Assembly (NCBI GenBank): GCA_039090855.1
Contig: CM077013.1
Location: 139,211,240 to 139,275,239 of the forward strand
Direction: 5' to 3'
Source: Macrothele yani
Lineage: Eukaryota > Arthropoda > Arachnida > Araneae > Macrothelidae
DNA length: 64,000 nucleotides
The position numbers were made by a program, and so were the translations under genes. Position 1 is the stretch's first letter. Every line of letters begins with the position of its first letter. Shown here piece by piece: positions 1 to 11,555 of this stretch. A model generated the notes under the pieces. The model saw nothing but the letters and a program-made list of their open reading frames with translations. It searched no databases and was not told the DNA's origin.

Positions 1-560
1 TTTTTTTTTAATTTTGGAAATTTCCCTACATGCTTTTTTTTATATTCTACTACATCACTCTGAACTACCTTTACCAATTAGCATATATGTAAATTATATT
101 GCAAAGATTAGTTTTCTAGAGTCAAAATTTCAAACACTTGCAACTGTCTGTACGGCGTTGTACGTTTCATAATGCAATTTATTCAAAATAAAAGTAAATT
201 TAGAAATCAAAAAGAAATAACGAATGGAATTTTTTGTTTCTAAGCGATTTTCTTTTCTTCAGCTTTTACCGAAATTGCTGATTCTCCTGATACGGTCGAA
301 GGGCACGTTGATTATTTATTTATTTTAAAATGCACATTTTAGAACATTTGGCTTTATGCGTAGTATTTCTAAAAACATATTAATATTGTGAAGTGGATTA
401 ACTGAACTAAACGTTTTAAACTAATGATTTTTAAACTAATCATTGTTTAGGCCATATTTTGGGCCAGTGTATAATGCATAAATGCAAGCCTTGATAAGCA
501 AACTTTTCTAAGAATTCATGCACGGGCGGGCCCGGACTCCTAAAATTGAGCCCGAACTCA
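1..560. other. AT-rich non-coding stretch
   Basis: I see only AT-rich sequence with homopolymer runs and no convincing open frame or element end. Confidence 0.5.
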
Positions 561-759
561 TCTCTAGCTGGCATTACCTCTAGAAATCATCCGGCATCTG
601 GTGGGGTCGATGTCTAGGCGTGTACCGGCTGTTATTCGCACTAGAGGAGGACTAACGCGCTGTAAGATAGGCATCTCTAATGTTTTGTCCATTAAGTATA
701 CTTTCGAAATGATTGAGTAACATGTAGACATAAAATTGCAATAGTGACTACCAGTTTGT

Positions 760-1170
760 GATATGAACTCCAAACTCCTGCAATTCGCCAGGCAGCAATT
801 CTATCTTAGATGTCAATCCTTGTATATTCCAGCATCCAACGATGAGCCTTGAACTATGCCGGAGAGATCATTTGCTCCTGGTAAGGCCACCCAAGCCGGA
901 AAGGATTAAGGAGAGTGGTCAGACTAAGTAGGGTACCAGAAATACTTCCTAAAATTCTGATGGAGTGGGAGGCTCTGGGAAAGATGGTAAGAGGAAGAAC
1001 AAGGGAAAGAGAGAAAGTGGATGGAGGAGATGAAATCAAGTTTAAAAAATAATGGACTGGATGAAGTGATGACCATGGATAGAGAGAAGTTGAGGAAGAC
1101 TCTGGCTGAACTATATGGTCGAGGAAATCCACTTGGAAGTGGAAATTCCTGATGATGATGATGATGATGC
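760..1170 (+). mobile_element. LINE 3' end with inverted 5' piece
   Basis: Bases 845-1149 on the plus strand encode a LINE C-terminal tail ending in MDREKLRKTLAELYGRGN and then GNS. This is followed by a (GAT)n tail at 1150-1169. Bases 760-845 read on the minus strand instead give CWNIQGLTSKIELLPGELQ, which resembles the start of a LINE endonuclease domain. The whole block lies between two identical 12-bp copies of CTACCAGTTTGT, at 748-759 and 1171-1182, which I read as a target-site duplication. The likely history is one 5'-inverted insertion. A chimera of two LINE fragments is the alternative. The family is RTE/CR1-like but not the RTE family found at 28-37 kb. Confidence 0.6.
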
Positions 1171-1397
1171 CTACCAGTTTGTACGAAAAACTTCGTTCCG
1201 AAAAAAAGTGTTTCGTCGGGTTGTAGCGTTTGTGTGTAGCTGACTTACTAAAACACTACGTAGATCAAAACATCACCTACAGTGAAATGAGAGTCACTCA
1301 AATAAAGTTTAAGGGGCTTTACTTACAGCCAATCCCTTATTGATGTCAATAGGCACTTGATTATTTGCACTTCCTTAAGGTGAGATCACGAAATGTG

Positions 1398-1545
1398 GGT
1401 TAATATCCACAAAAACAATTAACTATGAAACAGAACACTGGAACTTGAGTTACTATCCACAATAACTCTTGAATAGGAAAACACAACACTGGAACTTGAG
1501 TTAATATCCACAATAACTCTTGAATACGAAAACACAACACTCTCA
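1398..1545. repeat. 51-bp tandem repeat, about 2.8 copies
   Basis: The segment AACACTGGAACTTGAGTTA and what follows recur at 1434, 1485 and 1536 (last copy partial), a period of 51 bp with few substitutions. It gives an apparent minus-strand ORF only because 51 is a multiple of three. Confidence 0.75.
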
Positions 1546-1767
1546 TTAAAGTACAACACGTAGCCTTCACAAATACTTAAAGCGCAATTAAACAGTCTGG
1601 TATCCAAAAGGAGCATTAACGTTCACCATCGAAATCCCTCCTCTCACAAATGATCATATGTAGATGATTTTAGGAAGGGAGTGTCTGACCCCAGGTCTTA
1701 AACAACCCTTAGAAATAGGAAACTAGGAGATTTGGGCTAGAACGCCCGATAGGAAAGTAACACGGAA

Positions 1768-1961
1768 GCGAAGTAGAAAGGGGGAGGAAGACGCCCTTAT
1801 TTATTACCGGGGGCCAGTACCCGAGGTCCGACGGCTTAACGTGCCCATCCGACGCACGGCGGGTATTTTGTGGATCGAGCGTTCGTACCTGCCTGGGATC
1901 GAATCTGAGGCCCCTCCCGTGGCAGTCACGAACGTTGCGCACTAGGCCACCCGCGGCCCTC
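1768..1961 (-). mobile_element. tRNA-derived SINE, family 2
   Basis: Read on the minus strand from 1961, the sequence has an A-box-like GTGGCCTAGTGCGC and a B-box-like GATTCGATCCCAGG spaced as in a tRNA gene. An unrelated body of about 100 bp follows. It has no discriminator or CCA context and does not look like a complete tRNA. It differs from the main SINE family of this window outside the two boxes. Confidence 0.55.
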
Positions 1962-3626
1962 CCCCTCTCACAACTACTGAGTAGCCATTATACGTATATC
2001 TCGTCTTGTTCTTATCACATGCATACGTCACTTACGTACTGACCTCAGGGTGCTGCCAAACCTGATTCATGTGAGAGAGAAGATACCACGTTATGGTTGG
2101 AAAGTGCAAAAGAGAACAAACTCAAATTTACAGAGAAAAAGGAACTAAAAATGAAAGTTAAAATAGAATATACGTCACAGGGTACCGCATAATTTGACGT
2201 CGTTTCAAAAAGCAGAGCATGCGAGATGCAGATCGTAATTCGAACCCAATGCAAAAAAAGAAGTACTGGTTTCGAATCCCAGTGATTTATTAAAACTCGA
2301 ATGTTGCGTTTGTTCCTAATGCTCTGCCACTTTCCGTTCGCTGAAACTGGAGTTCCAGACTAGGGAAAAACAGAAATAAGTCGAAAAACAAAAGTAATTA
2401 AAAAATTGAAGTATCTAAGATTTTTTGGAAAATGCAAACGTAGAAAAGTTTGGTTCGCGTCCCATGTGAAGCATTAAGACACTATTTTTTTTTTCATTCT
2501 TATTGCACTGGCTTTCTGCATTCCGTGGTCTTCGAATCCTTAAACCAAGAGGCGGGGAAATGGAACAACTTAAAAATGTAAATTAGAAAAATCGAGATAT
2601 TTAAGAATAACGGGGAAATCTTTGATCTAGAAACACTAAATTAGAATTCCAGATAAGATATTAGAACCTGAATTTTATGTTTATTCCTATTGCACTCGCT
2701 TTCTACATACCCTTGGGACAGCATTCCTGAACTCGCGAGAGCAATTCCTCATATAATAGTTAGATTCCAAATAAACAAATAACATATTGAGAGTACAATT
2801 TGGTCAAACATAGATTTAAAATATCACAGACAACGATCTAAAATGTCAGTCCAGAAAATCGTCGTGTTCATTATTTCGTGACGATACGTCATTTTTCTGT
2901 CTCCTTAAAGTTCTTGCTAAGTCAAGGCCAAATAAATCATTTTTTTAGAAGTTCTAGGTTTTGAAAAATTGGTCACACTTCTGTGAATCTCGTGTCTTCC
3001 GTGTTTAGGGTCAAGTCAGAAAAAAAAACAAGAAAAAATAGTAAAATAAATCAGGAAGATGGAACAAAAAGAGAGGACTGTCACACAAAAAAAAGTGTTT
3101 GGAAATGTCGGTTAAAAAATAAAGAAAGATAAGATAGGATACGGAAAATAAATGAGAGCTATGAAAAAGAAGAAAGCATTGTTATGAAAAGAGGTGTTCC
3201 GAAATGCCACATTTCCAGAACCTAAGCACAAAAAAATCTATCTGCTTGTGAAATATGCACAATAAGAAAGGAACAATTTTTTTTCTGAAACGGAAGAACA
3301 CCCTCACACCCAAATAACCACATACTTTAAAGAGAGTTCGATAACTCTGGGTAAACTTGAGTTTAGAAACCTTGATACGGAAACTGCGCAAAAGAATAGC
3401 ATATTGTCTGGTAGACAAATGCATGTTATCATCAACGGAAATGTTAAGCATAAAGCAAAACATCAATCATTGCAAAAATGCATGGAAAGCACAATTTATT
3501 GTGAGCACTGCACGCATCACAAACATGTTTTTTTCCGCCACAATAATGCCAATAGCCAATGCTCGCTGCCGGCTGTAAATAAGTCAGATACGTAGCAGCT
3601 CTACTACCTGTTTGAGACTCTAATAA
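1962..3626. repeat. Non-coding region with degenerate ~190-bp repeat
   Basis: No coding sequence is supported. Three related stretches near 2290, 2495 and 2680 share a pattern like TTATTCCTATTGCACTSGCT, followed by similar A-rich sequence, so an old tandem repeat of roughly 180-205 bp is likely. The rest is AT-rich. Confidence 0.35.
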
Positions 3627-3628
3627 TA

Positions 3629-4846
3629 CACTATATTGACAAAAGTCTCCTGATACCTAGATGAGAAACACAACGTAACATTTATTGGCATACATTAGAA
3701 CGGTGTCGGTCCACGTTTGGCCTTAATGCATGCACTAACCCTTCGAGACATGATTTTGACAAGTTTTTGGAACACAGCGATAAGTATGCGCTTCCATTCA
3801 GTACAAAATGCTGTCAATAACTGTTGCTTAGTAATAGGCCTTGCTTCCAAACTTCTTATGCGGCGCTCTAATTCATCCCATAGGTGCTCTATGGGATTAA
3901 GATCAGCGCTCTTTGCTGGCCAGTCTACACACAATACGGAATTATCGTCCAACTACGCCGTAACAGTCCTTGCTTTATGGCTCGGTGCAGTATCTTGCTG
4001 GTACCAACAAGGCTCGTTTCCATAGTATTGCCACCGAGTTGGTAAGGCATAATTGTCCAGAATGTCGAGGTAGACTTGCTGGTTCACAGGTTTGTCCACG
4101 ATAACCAATGGGCCGGAACCATAACACGAAAAACACCCACACACTAGTACACTGCCAGCTCCAACTTTGACCGTAGGAACAGTACACTCTGGCCATACCC
4201 ACACACGGCTATCAGACTGATAGATCGTGTCTCTGGATTCATCAGTCCATAGAATCCGTTTCCATTGATCTACGGTCCACCATAAATGTTCTTTACACCA
4301 TGCTAAACGACGAGTAGCATTTTGAGTGGAGATGAAAGGCTTGTGAGTAGCCGCACGACCACGGTAACCCATGGAATCGACGTCTCTGTGAATGGAACGT
4401 GTACATACCGAGGTTGCTGCATTTTTACTAACCTGTACACTGAGGTCTTGTGCAGCACTGCGTCGATTAACTGTAACGACTGTCTTGAGGCTTCGACGTC
4501 CTCTATCATTCATTTTCTTTGGTCTGCCGGTACGTTTTGCTGCTTCAGGCACGCCATGTATCTTCTAACTATTCAGCACATCCAAAGCAGTTGACTTGGG
4601 TATGTTTAAACGTCTCTCGGTTTCTCTTATGGATAACCCACTAATATAACCACCAACAAGCTTTCCTTTCTCAAAGTCAGTTCTCTCCCGCCGCGACATT
4701 TTCACTCAACCTCACAGCGCGATATGATCGAGATTAGCTGCAGGATTGGTTTTATACCGTTTAAGCTATTCCACATATTTTAACAAGGCAGCTGATCCGT
4801 TAATTTGCTTTTGAAGGGGTGTCCAGTAACTTTTATCAATATAGTG
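3629..4846 (-). mobile_element. Tc1-like transposon, family A, copy 1
   Basis: The ends are imperfect inverted repeats: CACTATATTGACAAAAGTC at the left and CACTATATTGATAAAAGTTA read inward from the right. TA dinucleotides at 3627-3628 and 4847-4848 are the expected Tc1/mariner target duplication. The element is 1218 bp and carries a broken transposase on the minus strand. A second copy of the same family lies at 25161-26398. Confidence 0.88.
3695..4700 (-). pseudogene. Tc1-like transposase, DD34E, broken
   Basis: This would be the cut-and-paste transposase acting on the ends at 3629 and 4846. The start is the ATG at 4700, giving MSRRERTDFEKGKLVGGYIS, an N-terminal helix-turn-helix region. 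GRPKK follows as a typical linker. Catalytic motifs are visible: WTDESR (first D), YQQDTAPSH (second D) and DLNPIEHLWDELERR (E). By my count 34 residues separate the last two, counting one stop as a residue. In-frame stops after VLNS and after RTVTA break the frame, so the protein is not made whole. Length and motif order match full Tc1 transposases of about 340 residues. Confidence 0.88.
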
Positions 4847-5339
4847 TATTTAAAAATGGCGACCTGAGAGAGCTTGATTAAGGGTAGATAGTCGGTGCGA
4901 GAAAGAAGATGAGCTCTATGTTCGCAACGGTAGAACGTCTGTAATTTCCGCATAAGAATGTCGCTTGCGTGTACCAGGGTTACATCAAAATAGGCAAAAC
5001 CGGCAGCTGTAGGGGGCAATGTGGCCGCAAACGTGTTGTTGAATGTAGGCGCCTCCCTTCCCATACAATAGTAACATTAGAACCGAGGGCACCAGTAGAA
5101 AGCAGAACGTCAACATTGAACGACGTAGTACTGCGAAGAATAATATGCAGGAAATTCGATGTACGACGGTAAAACTGAGCTATGGTAAACAACGCTTTGA
5201 TCTAATACCTTCTGAACGGCTTGCCACCGGATATGCGATTGCAGAGGAGAAGGAGAAGCAATATAACCCTGGACCGTGAAGGACTGGAAACAGGCAGCTT
5301 TGTCTAAGGAACGGGATTCCAACTACAACGTACTCACGG

Positions 5340-5760
5340 TTGGGGGAGAGACGATGTAACGTTCTGTGACGTATTTACGTGTGCCGCCTTCAAACCCAAT
5401 GAACTTATTAAGGCCGAAAACACGGCACAAATTTATGCTGACGTACTTAACGACTCCTGCAAACTTTCTTGTCTATCTGTTACAAACAGCACGACGCCTA
5501 TTTTCAACAAAACAATGCCCCATTTCAACCCCCCCCCCTTTCGCAAGCCACTGGATGAAGGAGCGATCCTTACAGTTCGCTATACTGGAATGGCCCTCTC
5601 ATTCTCCAGATCTGAATTCAATTGAGCATCTGTGGGACAAAATGAATTCTTGGAGCTATAAGAGCGGTGATCCTAGCATCGTGGTCCGCAATACCGCTAG
5701 AACGTTTCCAAAATCTAGTAGAATCCATTCCAGGACGCGTTAGTGATGTTTTTAATGCGA
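5340..5760 (+). pseudogene. Tc1-like transposase C-terminal remnant
   Basis: The clear signal is WPSHSPDLNSIEHLWDKM at about 5590-5643, the last catalytic block of a Tc1-like transposase. Just upstream, after a one-base shift at a C-rich run, a match to FQQDNAPFH-type sequence (second catalytic D) can be read at about 5500-5545. The order fits a plus-strand C-terminal half with frameshifts. Bases 4853-5340 may hold the decayed N-terminal half, but I cannot recognise it. No terminal repeats were found. Confidence 0.6.
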
Positions 5761-5807
5761 AAAGCGTGACCATGTGTTAGACCCAGTTAAGGAAAGTGCA
5801 GGAGCGT

Positions 5808-6150
5808 AGCATAGGTGACTGTTTCCCGGGAACACGATACATGATTTTCGTCCCTTGGACAACAACACAAATGACTGAGAAAGTGGATTCGGGAAGCGAC
5901 TACAATGTCACGTTGAATCCATGTCACGACATGTTGCTGTTTTTGTTAACGCAAAAAGTGGGCCCACACATTATAACGTAGGTGAGTAACGTAGCAAAGG
6001 TGACTGGCACAGGGGAGCAAGATATATAATGTGCATTGCTGGGAGAACAACACCGACGATTGAGAAAGTGATTTCGGTAAAAGTGGGCCCACACATTTTA
6101 AAGTAGGTGAGTGGCGTAGCAAAGGTGACTGGCACACGGGAACAAAAGAG
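5808..6150. repeat. ~124-bp tandem repeat, about 2.5 copies
   Basis: GTGGGCCCACACATT recurs at 5959 and 6083. Around it the stretch CGTAGCAAAGGTGACTGGCA is repeated, and a more diverged unit (GCGTAGCATAGGTGACTG) lies near 5805. The period is about 124 bp. The short ORFs here are repeat artefacts. Confidence 0.65.
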
Positions 6151-6405
6151 TCGTGTAAAGTAAAACAGATATTAACTTTTTGTACTTCTAATAATTTGGA
6201 ACATTTTCAGATACTTTTTCTTATTCTTGCACTCGAGCGCCGAATTGAGATAATTTGTTTTAAGAAAAGTCATTTAAAAACAGCAAAAGTTTAGTCATTG
6301 AAAGATGATACAGAAGTCATCAATGTTGGAAAAAGGCAGTCTTTTCCTTGTAAGAGTAAATTTAAACTGTGCAGATGCCCCATTATATATGTATGAAACG
6401 CGAAA

Positions 6406-7149
6406 TCTCACAGCCAGTCTTCATCTCTAAGAAGTGAGCACTCACTTGTGAGTAAACCATTATCTTCAAAATACTTTAAAACAATACGTCGCAGTTTCCA
6501 AAATTTCTCCAAGGCCTTTCCCTTTGAAATCCAACGCACGTTACAGTGAAGAATCAATTCACCGACTGCTTCTAGCTCCTCGCAAACAAACTGCGAAATT
6601 TCCGACGATTGAGGGCACGGGCTTGAATTTTGTTAATACAACGCACTACTGGATCCAGAACAGAAGATAACCCCAAGTCCTTTGCGCAAAGAGCATCTTG
6701 ATGTATGATGCAATAGTACTTGAATATCTTCATTTCCTTATAATCTTCAAGTAACGCTTGCACACCCCTTTTTCGTACCAATCATCGCTGGAGCTCCATG
6801 TTTGCAAATGCTGTTTAATTTCATCCACTCTAACTTATTGTTTTCAAAAACATTTTTCAGCTCGTTAAAAACATCTTCACCTCTAGTTGTTATTAACTGA
6901 CGCAAGTCTAAGAGTTCTTCAATTAAATCAAAGTTGTCGTTGATAGCACGTAGAAATTATTAAACTGGATAGTGTCAGAAACATCCCAGCTCTCTTCTAT
7001 ACGAGACATCACTGTATTCCGAGAAAGCGAAATTGCGTTGACCAGTTCCGTAGTTTTTGAATCTCCGGCATGGTTAGCTAATATTTGTAGGCTGGACTTG
7101 ACTGTTTCTTCGCCATCAGAGTACACCATTGATGTAAGTTCTTCTTTTT

Positions 7150-7191
<42 letters not shown>

Positions 7192-8132
7192 GGAGGTTTA
7201 ACGACCACCGTGAGCAACTCAATGGGCTATAAGCAGTCTCCCGTCCCTAATTTAGGGTCACTGGTTCCAGGGAAGGGAGAGAGCCAGTGCCGTAAGACAA
7301 ACACAACATCCATGCCTGACCGGGATTCGAACCCGGACTCCTTACGGACGAATGATCAGAGGCCAACGCCTTAGACCACTGCGCCACCGGGGCTGCTTTT
7401 TGAGGTTTAACGACCACCGTGAGCAACTCAGTGGGCTATAAGCAGTCGCCCGTCCCTAATTTAGGGTCAATGGTTACAGGGAAGGGAGAGAGACAGTGCC
7501 GTAAGACAAACACAACATCCATGCCTGACCGGGATTCGAACCCGGACCCCTTACGGACGAATGATCAGAGGCCAACGCCTTAGACCACTGCGCCACCGGG
7601 GCTGCTTTTTGAGGTTTAACGACCATCGTGAGCAACTCAGTGGGCTATAAGCAGTCGCCCGTCCCTAATTTAGGGCAACTGTTTTCCAGGGATGGGAGAG
7701 AGCCAGCGCCGTAAGACAAACACAACATCCATGCCTCACCGGGATTTGAACCCAGAACCCACTCGGACGAACGATCAGAAGCCATCGCTTAGACCACTGC
7801 GCCACCGGGGTTGCTGTACGTTCTTCACTCTTTTTCTGGAAAAGCAATTGTTGAGCAGTTAGTGATTTCTTTTTTTGTTTGTTAATAAAGTCCGTTCGTA
7901 ATGTTGAGCCAACAGGATACTTAGAATTAAAATCAGAATGCTTTTGCTTGAAATGTGGCTCCAAGTTAAACTTTTTCGGTGCCGCAACACAAGATCCGCA
8001 AATCAAACAAACTGGTTTGGCTGCACCTTGATTACTGAACAAAAACGTTTCTTCCCAATCAATGTTGAAAGCACGTAATGCAACGTCTTCTTCATACTTC
8101 CTTTTTAAGTTCAACAGCTCACTAACAGACAT
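6406..8132 (-). pseudogene. hAT-family transposase (GTF2IRD2-like), decayed
   Basis: The minus-strand protein begins at the ATG at 8132 (MSVSELLNLKRKYEEDVALR); a start ten codons upstream at 8162 is less likely. A BED-like zinc finger follows (VCLICGSCVAAPKKFNLEPH, then FKQKHSDF). The frame is then split by a SINE array at 7144-7815 and resumes as SMVYSDGEETVKSSLQILAN. Further on come LDLRQLITTRGEDVFNELKN, LNSICKHGAPAMIG, KKGVQALLEDYKEMKIFKYY and CIIHQDALCAKDLG. After a frameshift near 6600, ILHCNVRWISKGKALEKFWK can be read. This is the domain order of hAT transposases that gave rise to GTF2IRD2-like proteins. The C-terminal dimerisation region is missing, so it is a truncated, inactive copy. 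Confidence 0.8.
7144..7815 (-). mobile_element. Trimeric SINE array inserted in hAT gene
   Basis: Three head-to-tail copies of the main SINE family lie on the minus strand, starting near 7190, 7403 and 7611, with a spacing of about 208 bp. Only the outermost copy carries the long oligo-T (the A tail on the other strand). The flanks GTAAGTTCTTC (7133-7143) and GTACGTTCTTC (7816-7826) are a near-perfect 11-bp target duplication, so the trimer sits as one unit. Each copy has the B-box GGTTCGAATCCC on the minus strand. Confidence 0.85.
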
Positions 8133-8162
8133 TTCTAAAATTAAAGCACAATGTGGCGCCAA

Positions 8163-9165
8163 CCGTTCACATTACAAAGGAGTTAAGCCTTACCTTTTAG
8201 AATCGCCGTTCGAAGGACACCATGTCAAGAGAGAGAGAATCACTTCCTCATCGCTCGCTAGCACTACGTGACTACGTCAACGAATGACGTCAACAGACGG
8301 GGAGCTCCTGAGGTTGTGTGACATCCAGGTTGGTTCTCGCCACACAACGTTCAGTTTTCCTGTTTTGCTTTAACTTTGGCTATATCTTCAGTGAAGACAA
8401 GATTTCACTGATTTACAACCGCGATAACAGTGACAATGGAATTGGGCAGATGGTTTCCTGTCCCAGGCAATATTACCAGGCAGGGGTACCAGCTTTGCTT
8501 TCTGACGCACGCACGCAAGCAAGCAAAACGCACTTGTAAAGGCAACCTTGATTTGTGTATTTTCACCAATTGCTTTACTTTTTTAATTTTTTTTTAAATG
8601 GGGTACTGAAATTTTGAAGGTTTGAAGGTTTCCGCGTGCCACAAGACAACACACCTCCGTGTGCCACTAAATGACACATGTGCCGCGATTGGCCTTAAGC
8701 GGACCTTGCGCGTTCAATAATACTGTTATTACGTGAAAGTAATGAGAGTATTATTGAACGTGTAAGGTCGCTAAACATGAAATCAAGGCAAGTAATGATG
8801 CGGTAATGACGCGGATCCGGATATTCTCACATCAGAGCGTCAGTATTAGCGGTTGGAGGGAATACTGTCATTAACACTCATCGTGTAGGGCACGCGCGTC
8901 ATTACTCCAGCATTACTCAGTTGAAATTGCGAATATTCAGGCCATTTCGGAAAAGTGATTGTGTCACTGAGATGTTTTTCTCTCTGTCTTTAATTTTATT
9001 TAGACTTAATCAATATACTTAAAACACAAGGCCGTTTCTTTCTACAATCAGCCAGCACCAACAAAGTGATTTTCATGATTTTTTTAAATGAAAGCTACTG
9101 ACCTACAGCTTTGTCATCGCTAATTTTTATTGTCATAAGTATTTTCTTCTTTTACCGTGGCATTT
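8163..9165. other. Non-coding, with hairpin at 8698-8772
   Basis: No gene is supported. Bases 8698-8772 form a hairpin: arm GCGGACCTTGCGCGTTCAAT and onward pairs with the stretch ending GAACGTGTAAGGTCGC. Arms are about 33 bp with few mismatches and the loop is GTGAAA. The same motif (AGTATTATTGAAC, then GTAAGGTCG) appears at 15180-15207, which suggests a small non-autonomous DNA element. Confidence 0.5.
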
Positions 9166-9169
9166 TTTT

Positions 9170-9620
9170 ATACAATCCGCCGTTCGTTATTCTGGAGTTT
9201 GTTCTCGCTTCAGTACTTGCAGCGCCATCTGCCTTTCTGTGGTGGTCGGATTTGGAACTAAGTCCTCCGCTATCAACTACGTAGTTGTAAATATCCGAAT
9301 CGGTTCAGTAGTTTTCGAGATTAGTAAAACAGTTCCGTATATTATCGTGAACTACTTTCTTTCACATTGCGTGTGATCATGTTGTATGTAAACAAAGCGG
9401 AACGATACACGGTAAATCGGGAACTACTTGAAAGCGATATGATTCGGTAGTACAGCCAAAAATAATAAAACAAATAATAAAAAATTAACGAAATAGCCTA
9501 TGTCAACCGGGAAGGAATAAGCTTCCCAACGTTGAAAAAATTATCCAAATCGGCTCAGTAGTTTTTGAGATTACTCAAACGAACAGACTAAGTCTCTCTC
9601 TTTATGTGTTAGTATAGATT
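9170..9620. repeat. Dispersed repeat, unclassified
   Basis: It contains two internal copies of AATCGGTTCAGTAGTTTT-like sequence (about 9298 and 9548). It also has GTATGTAAACAAAGCGGAA (about 9384) and ends near GTTAGTATAGATT. The middle motif and the TATAGATTA end recur at 56720-56845. This style of motif is common in arthropod interspersed repeats, some of which are Helitron-like. I cannot name the family. Confidence 0.45.
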
Positions 9621-9994
9621 ATGTAATGATACCAAAAAAAAACTGTTAAAACCAAACTGGCAAAATAAAATACATTTTTAATCCCATTGTGTAGTTATGT
9701 AGACACGATATCATTTCGGGTCATTGAAAGAATGCCTCAATATTCCAATGCAAACCCGTCAACAACGGGTAAGCACATGTTTATACAATAATGAGGAGCG
9801 TCATCGTTAAATTCGTATACGAGTAGTTGTAAAAATTAATGGGAATATTACAAACATTTTGTTGTTGGTGGCCCATCTTTTACACTGCCCATTAATAATT
9901 CAACCGTTTATTATAGTTATGCATTTCATTACGATTCGTATTATATGACAAGAAAACATTTCAGTCACAGCTTTTTCAACCGTGCATGGCCCGG

Positions 9995-10288
9995 GTTACA
10001 GACTAGTTATTTATTATTTTTTATTATTATTTGTTACAGACTAGTTATTTATTATTTGTTATTATTATTTGTTACAGACTAGTTATTTATTATTTGTTAT
10101 TATTATTTGTTACAGACTAGTTATTTATTATTTGTTATTATTATTTGTTACAGACTAGTTATTTATTATTTGTTATTATTATTTGTTACAGACTAGTTAT
10201 TTATTATTTGTTATTATTATTTGTTACAGACTAGTTATTTATTATTTGTTGTTATTATTTGTTACAGACTAGTTATTTATTATTTGTC
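9995..10288. repeat. 38-bp minisatellite, about 8 copies
   Basis: GTTACAGACTAGTTATTTAT recurs at 9995, 10033, 10071, 10109, 10147, 10185, 10223 and 10261, a constant 38-bp period. Units are almost identical apart from the first and the last, so the array is young. Confidence 0.93.
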
Positions 10289-10424
10289 TGAACTGACCGT
10301 TCATCTTACAGTTCTATACTCCACCGTATATTATAAACTAACAACAGTGACAAATTTCATCCCTCCTAAGTCTGCATCCCCTAGTTCATATAAAAGGGCG
10401 GCATTCCGAACGCACTTCAGTAGG

Positions 10425-10545
10425 AGCAGCGGATGGCTTAGTGGTTAGCGAGTCAGACTATCAATGCAAGGTGCTCAGGTTCTATCCTGTCCTGATCTTT
10501 CAGAGATGGTGTGATTTACTAACAATCGCTAAATATCGGACGCGC
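10425..10545 (+). mobile_element. tRNA-derived SINE-like head, family 3
   Basis: GGATGGCTTAGTGGTTAGCG resembles a tRNA A-box, and about 40 bp on GGTTCTATCCTG resembles a B-box. There is no complete cloverleaf or clear tail. It is distinct from the two other SINE families. Confidence 0.4.
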
Positions 10546-11555
10546 GCGTTAAGTGACGGCCCCCAGGCTGGACCCACTGATTAAATGGGTATCCTTTCCT
10601 ATGCCCCCCCTTGAAATTCTCTCACCCCTCTATGTGCAACATCGTTTTTGCACGGTGGCGCCATCTACTGTACTCTAATCTCACTACGAACTGTTCTGTC
10701 AAAGTCGCTAGACTTGCTCTCATTCCTTCCGTTGCTGTGTCCTGCCCAAAAGGCGAACTCGCTGTAGGTGGCGGGAACCTTAAGCTCTAGTTACTGTGGA
10801 CAGAAGTCCTGCATGAAAATGACAAATACAAACCAGCTGCACTTTAGTAGAGCAATCACGATTTGATCCACCAAAGAAACGAGGGACAGAGAGATAACAA
10901 GCATTATCAACAAAAGTATAACCGCTGGATTCCCGGAACGGACCCTGAGGTTCATCTTACACAAGATGATAACCACGATCCGCAAGGCACCAGAGTCGAC
11001 AACTTGCAGTTTGCTGCATCCATCTCATACATCCCAAAATTTTCGTTTGCGTTCAAGAACCTTATGAAGCGCCATTGATTACGCATTGGAATCAAATCGC
11101 CGAGGTCCATTGCCACCGCGACAACAAATACGCACAAGGATCCCGACAGAAATTCTGGGGCTGAGGTGTATGAATACCATTGAAATACTCATATGGTTTG
11201 TCCTAATCATACACCGAAATGAAAAAGAGATTCCTGACAATTAGGGCGAAAGAATACATAAGGGACAGAAAAGCAGGCAAAACCCAAACGGCGCTATGCA
11301 AGGAGGTAACCTAATGTGATGCCATACCGGTGTGGAAAAAATGAAGAGGATTGCTCCATACACCAACTGTAAAGGAACCCTGACTAGAGAAAGCGTCGAA
11401 ATATTCATGCACCCCAACGCTTGCAACGAGAGCCCTTCCCTCGAACTCTCTGCTGCGTGGAAGATCCTACTGAGATAGGATATTAGAAACAAGTTAGTAA
11501 AATCATGCAATGCATTGATTATTATACGCTTTCCAACATACCAGAAATCAATACT
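10546..11555. other. Unassigned non-coding stretch
   Basis: Several short ORFs exist on both strands (for example 10863-11078 plus and 11241-11693 minus), but none shows a recognisable domain and the frames overlap one another. I see no terminal repeats. Confidence 0.4.
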
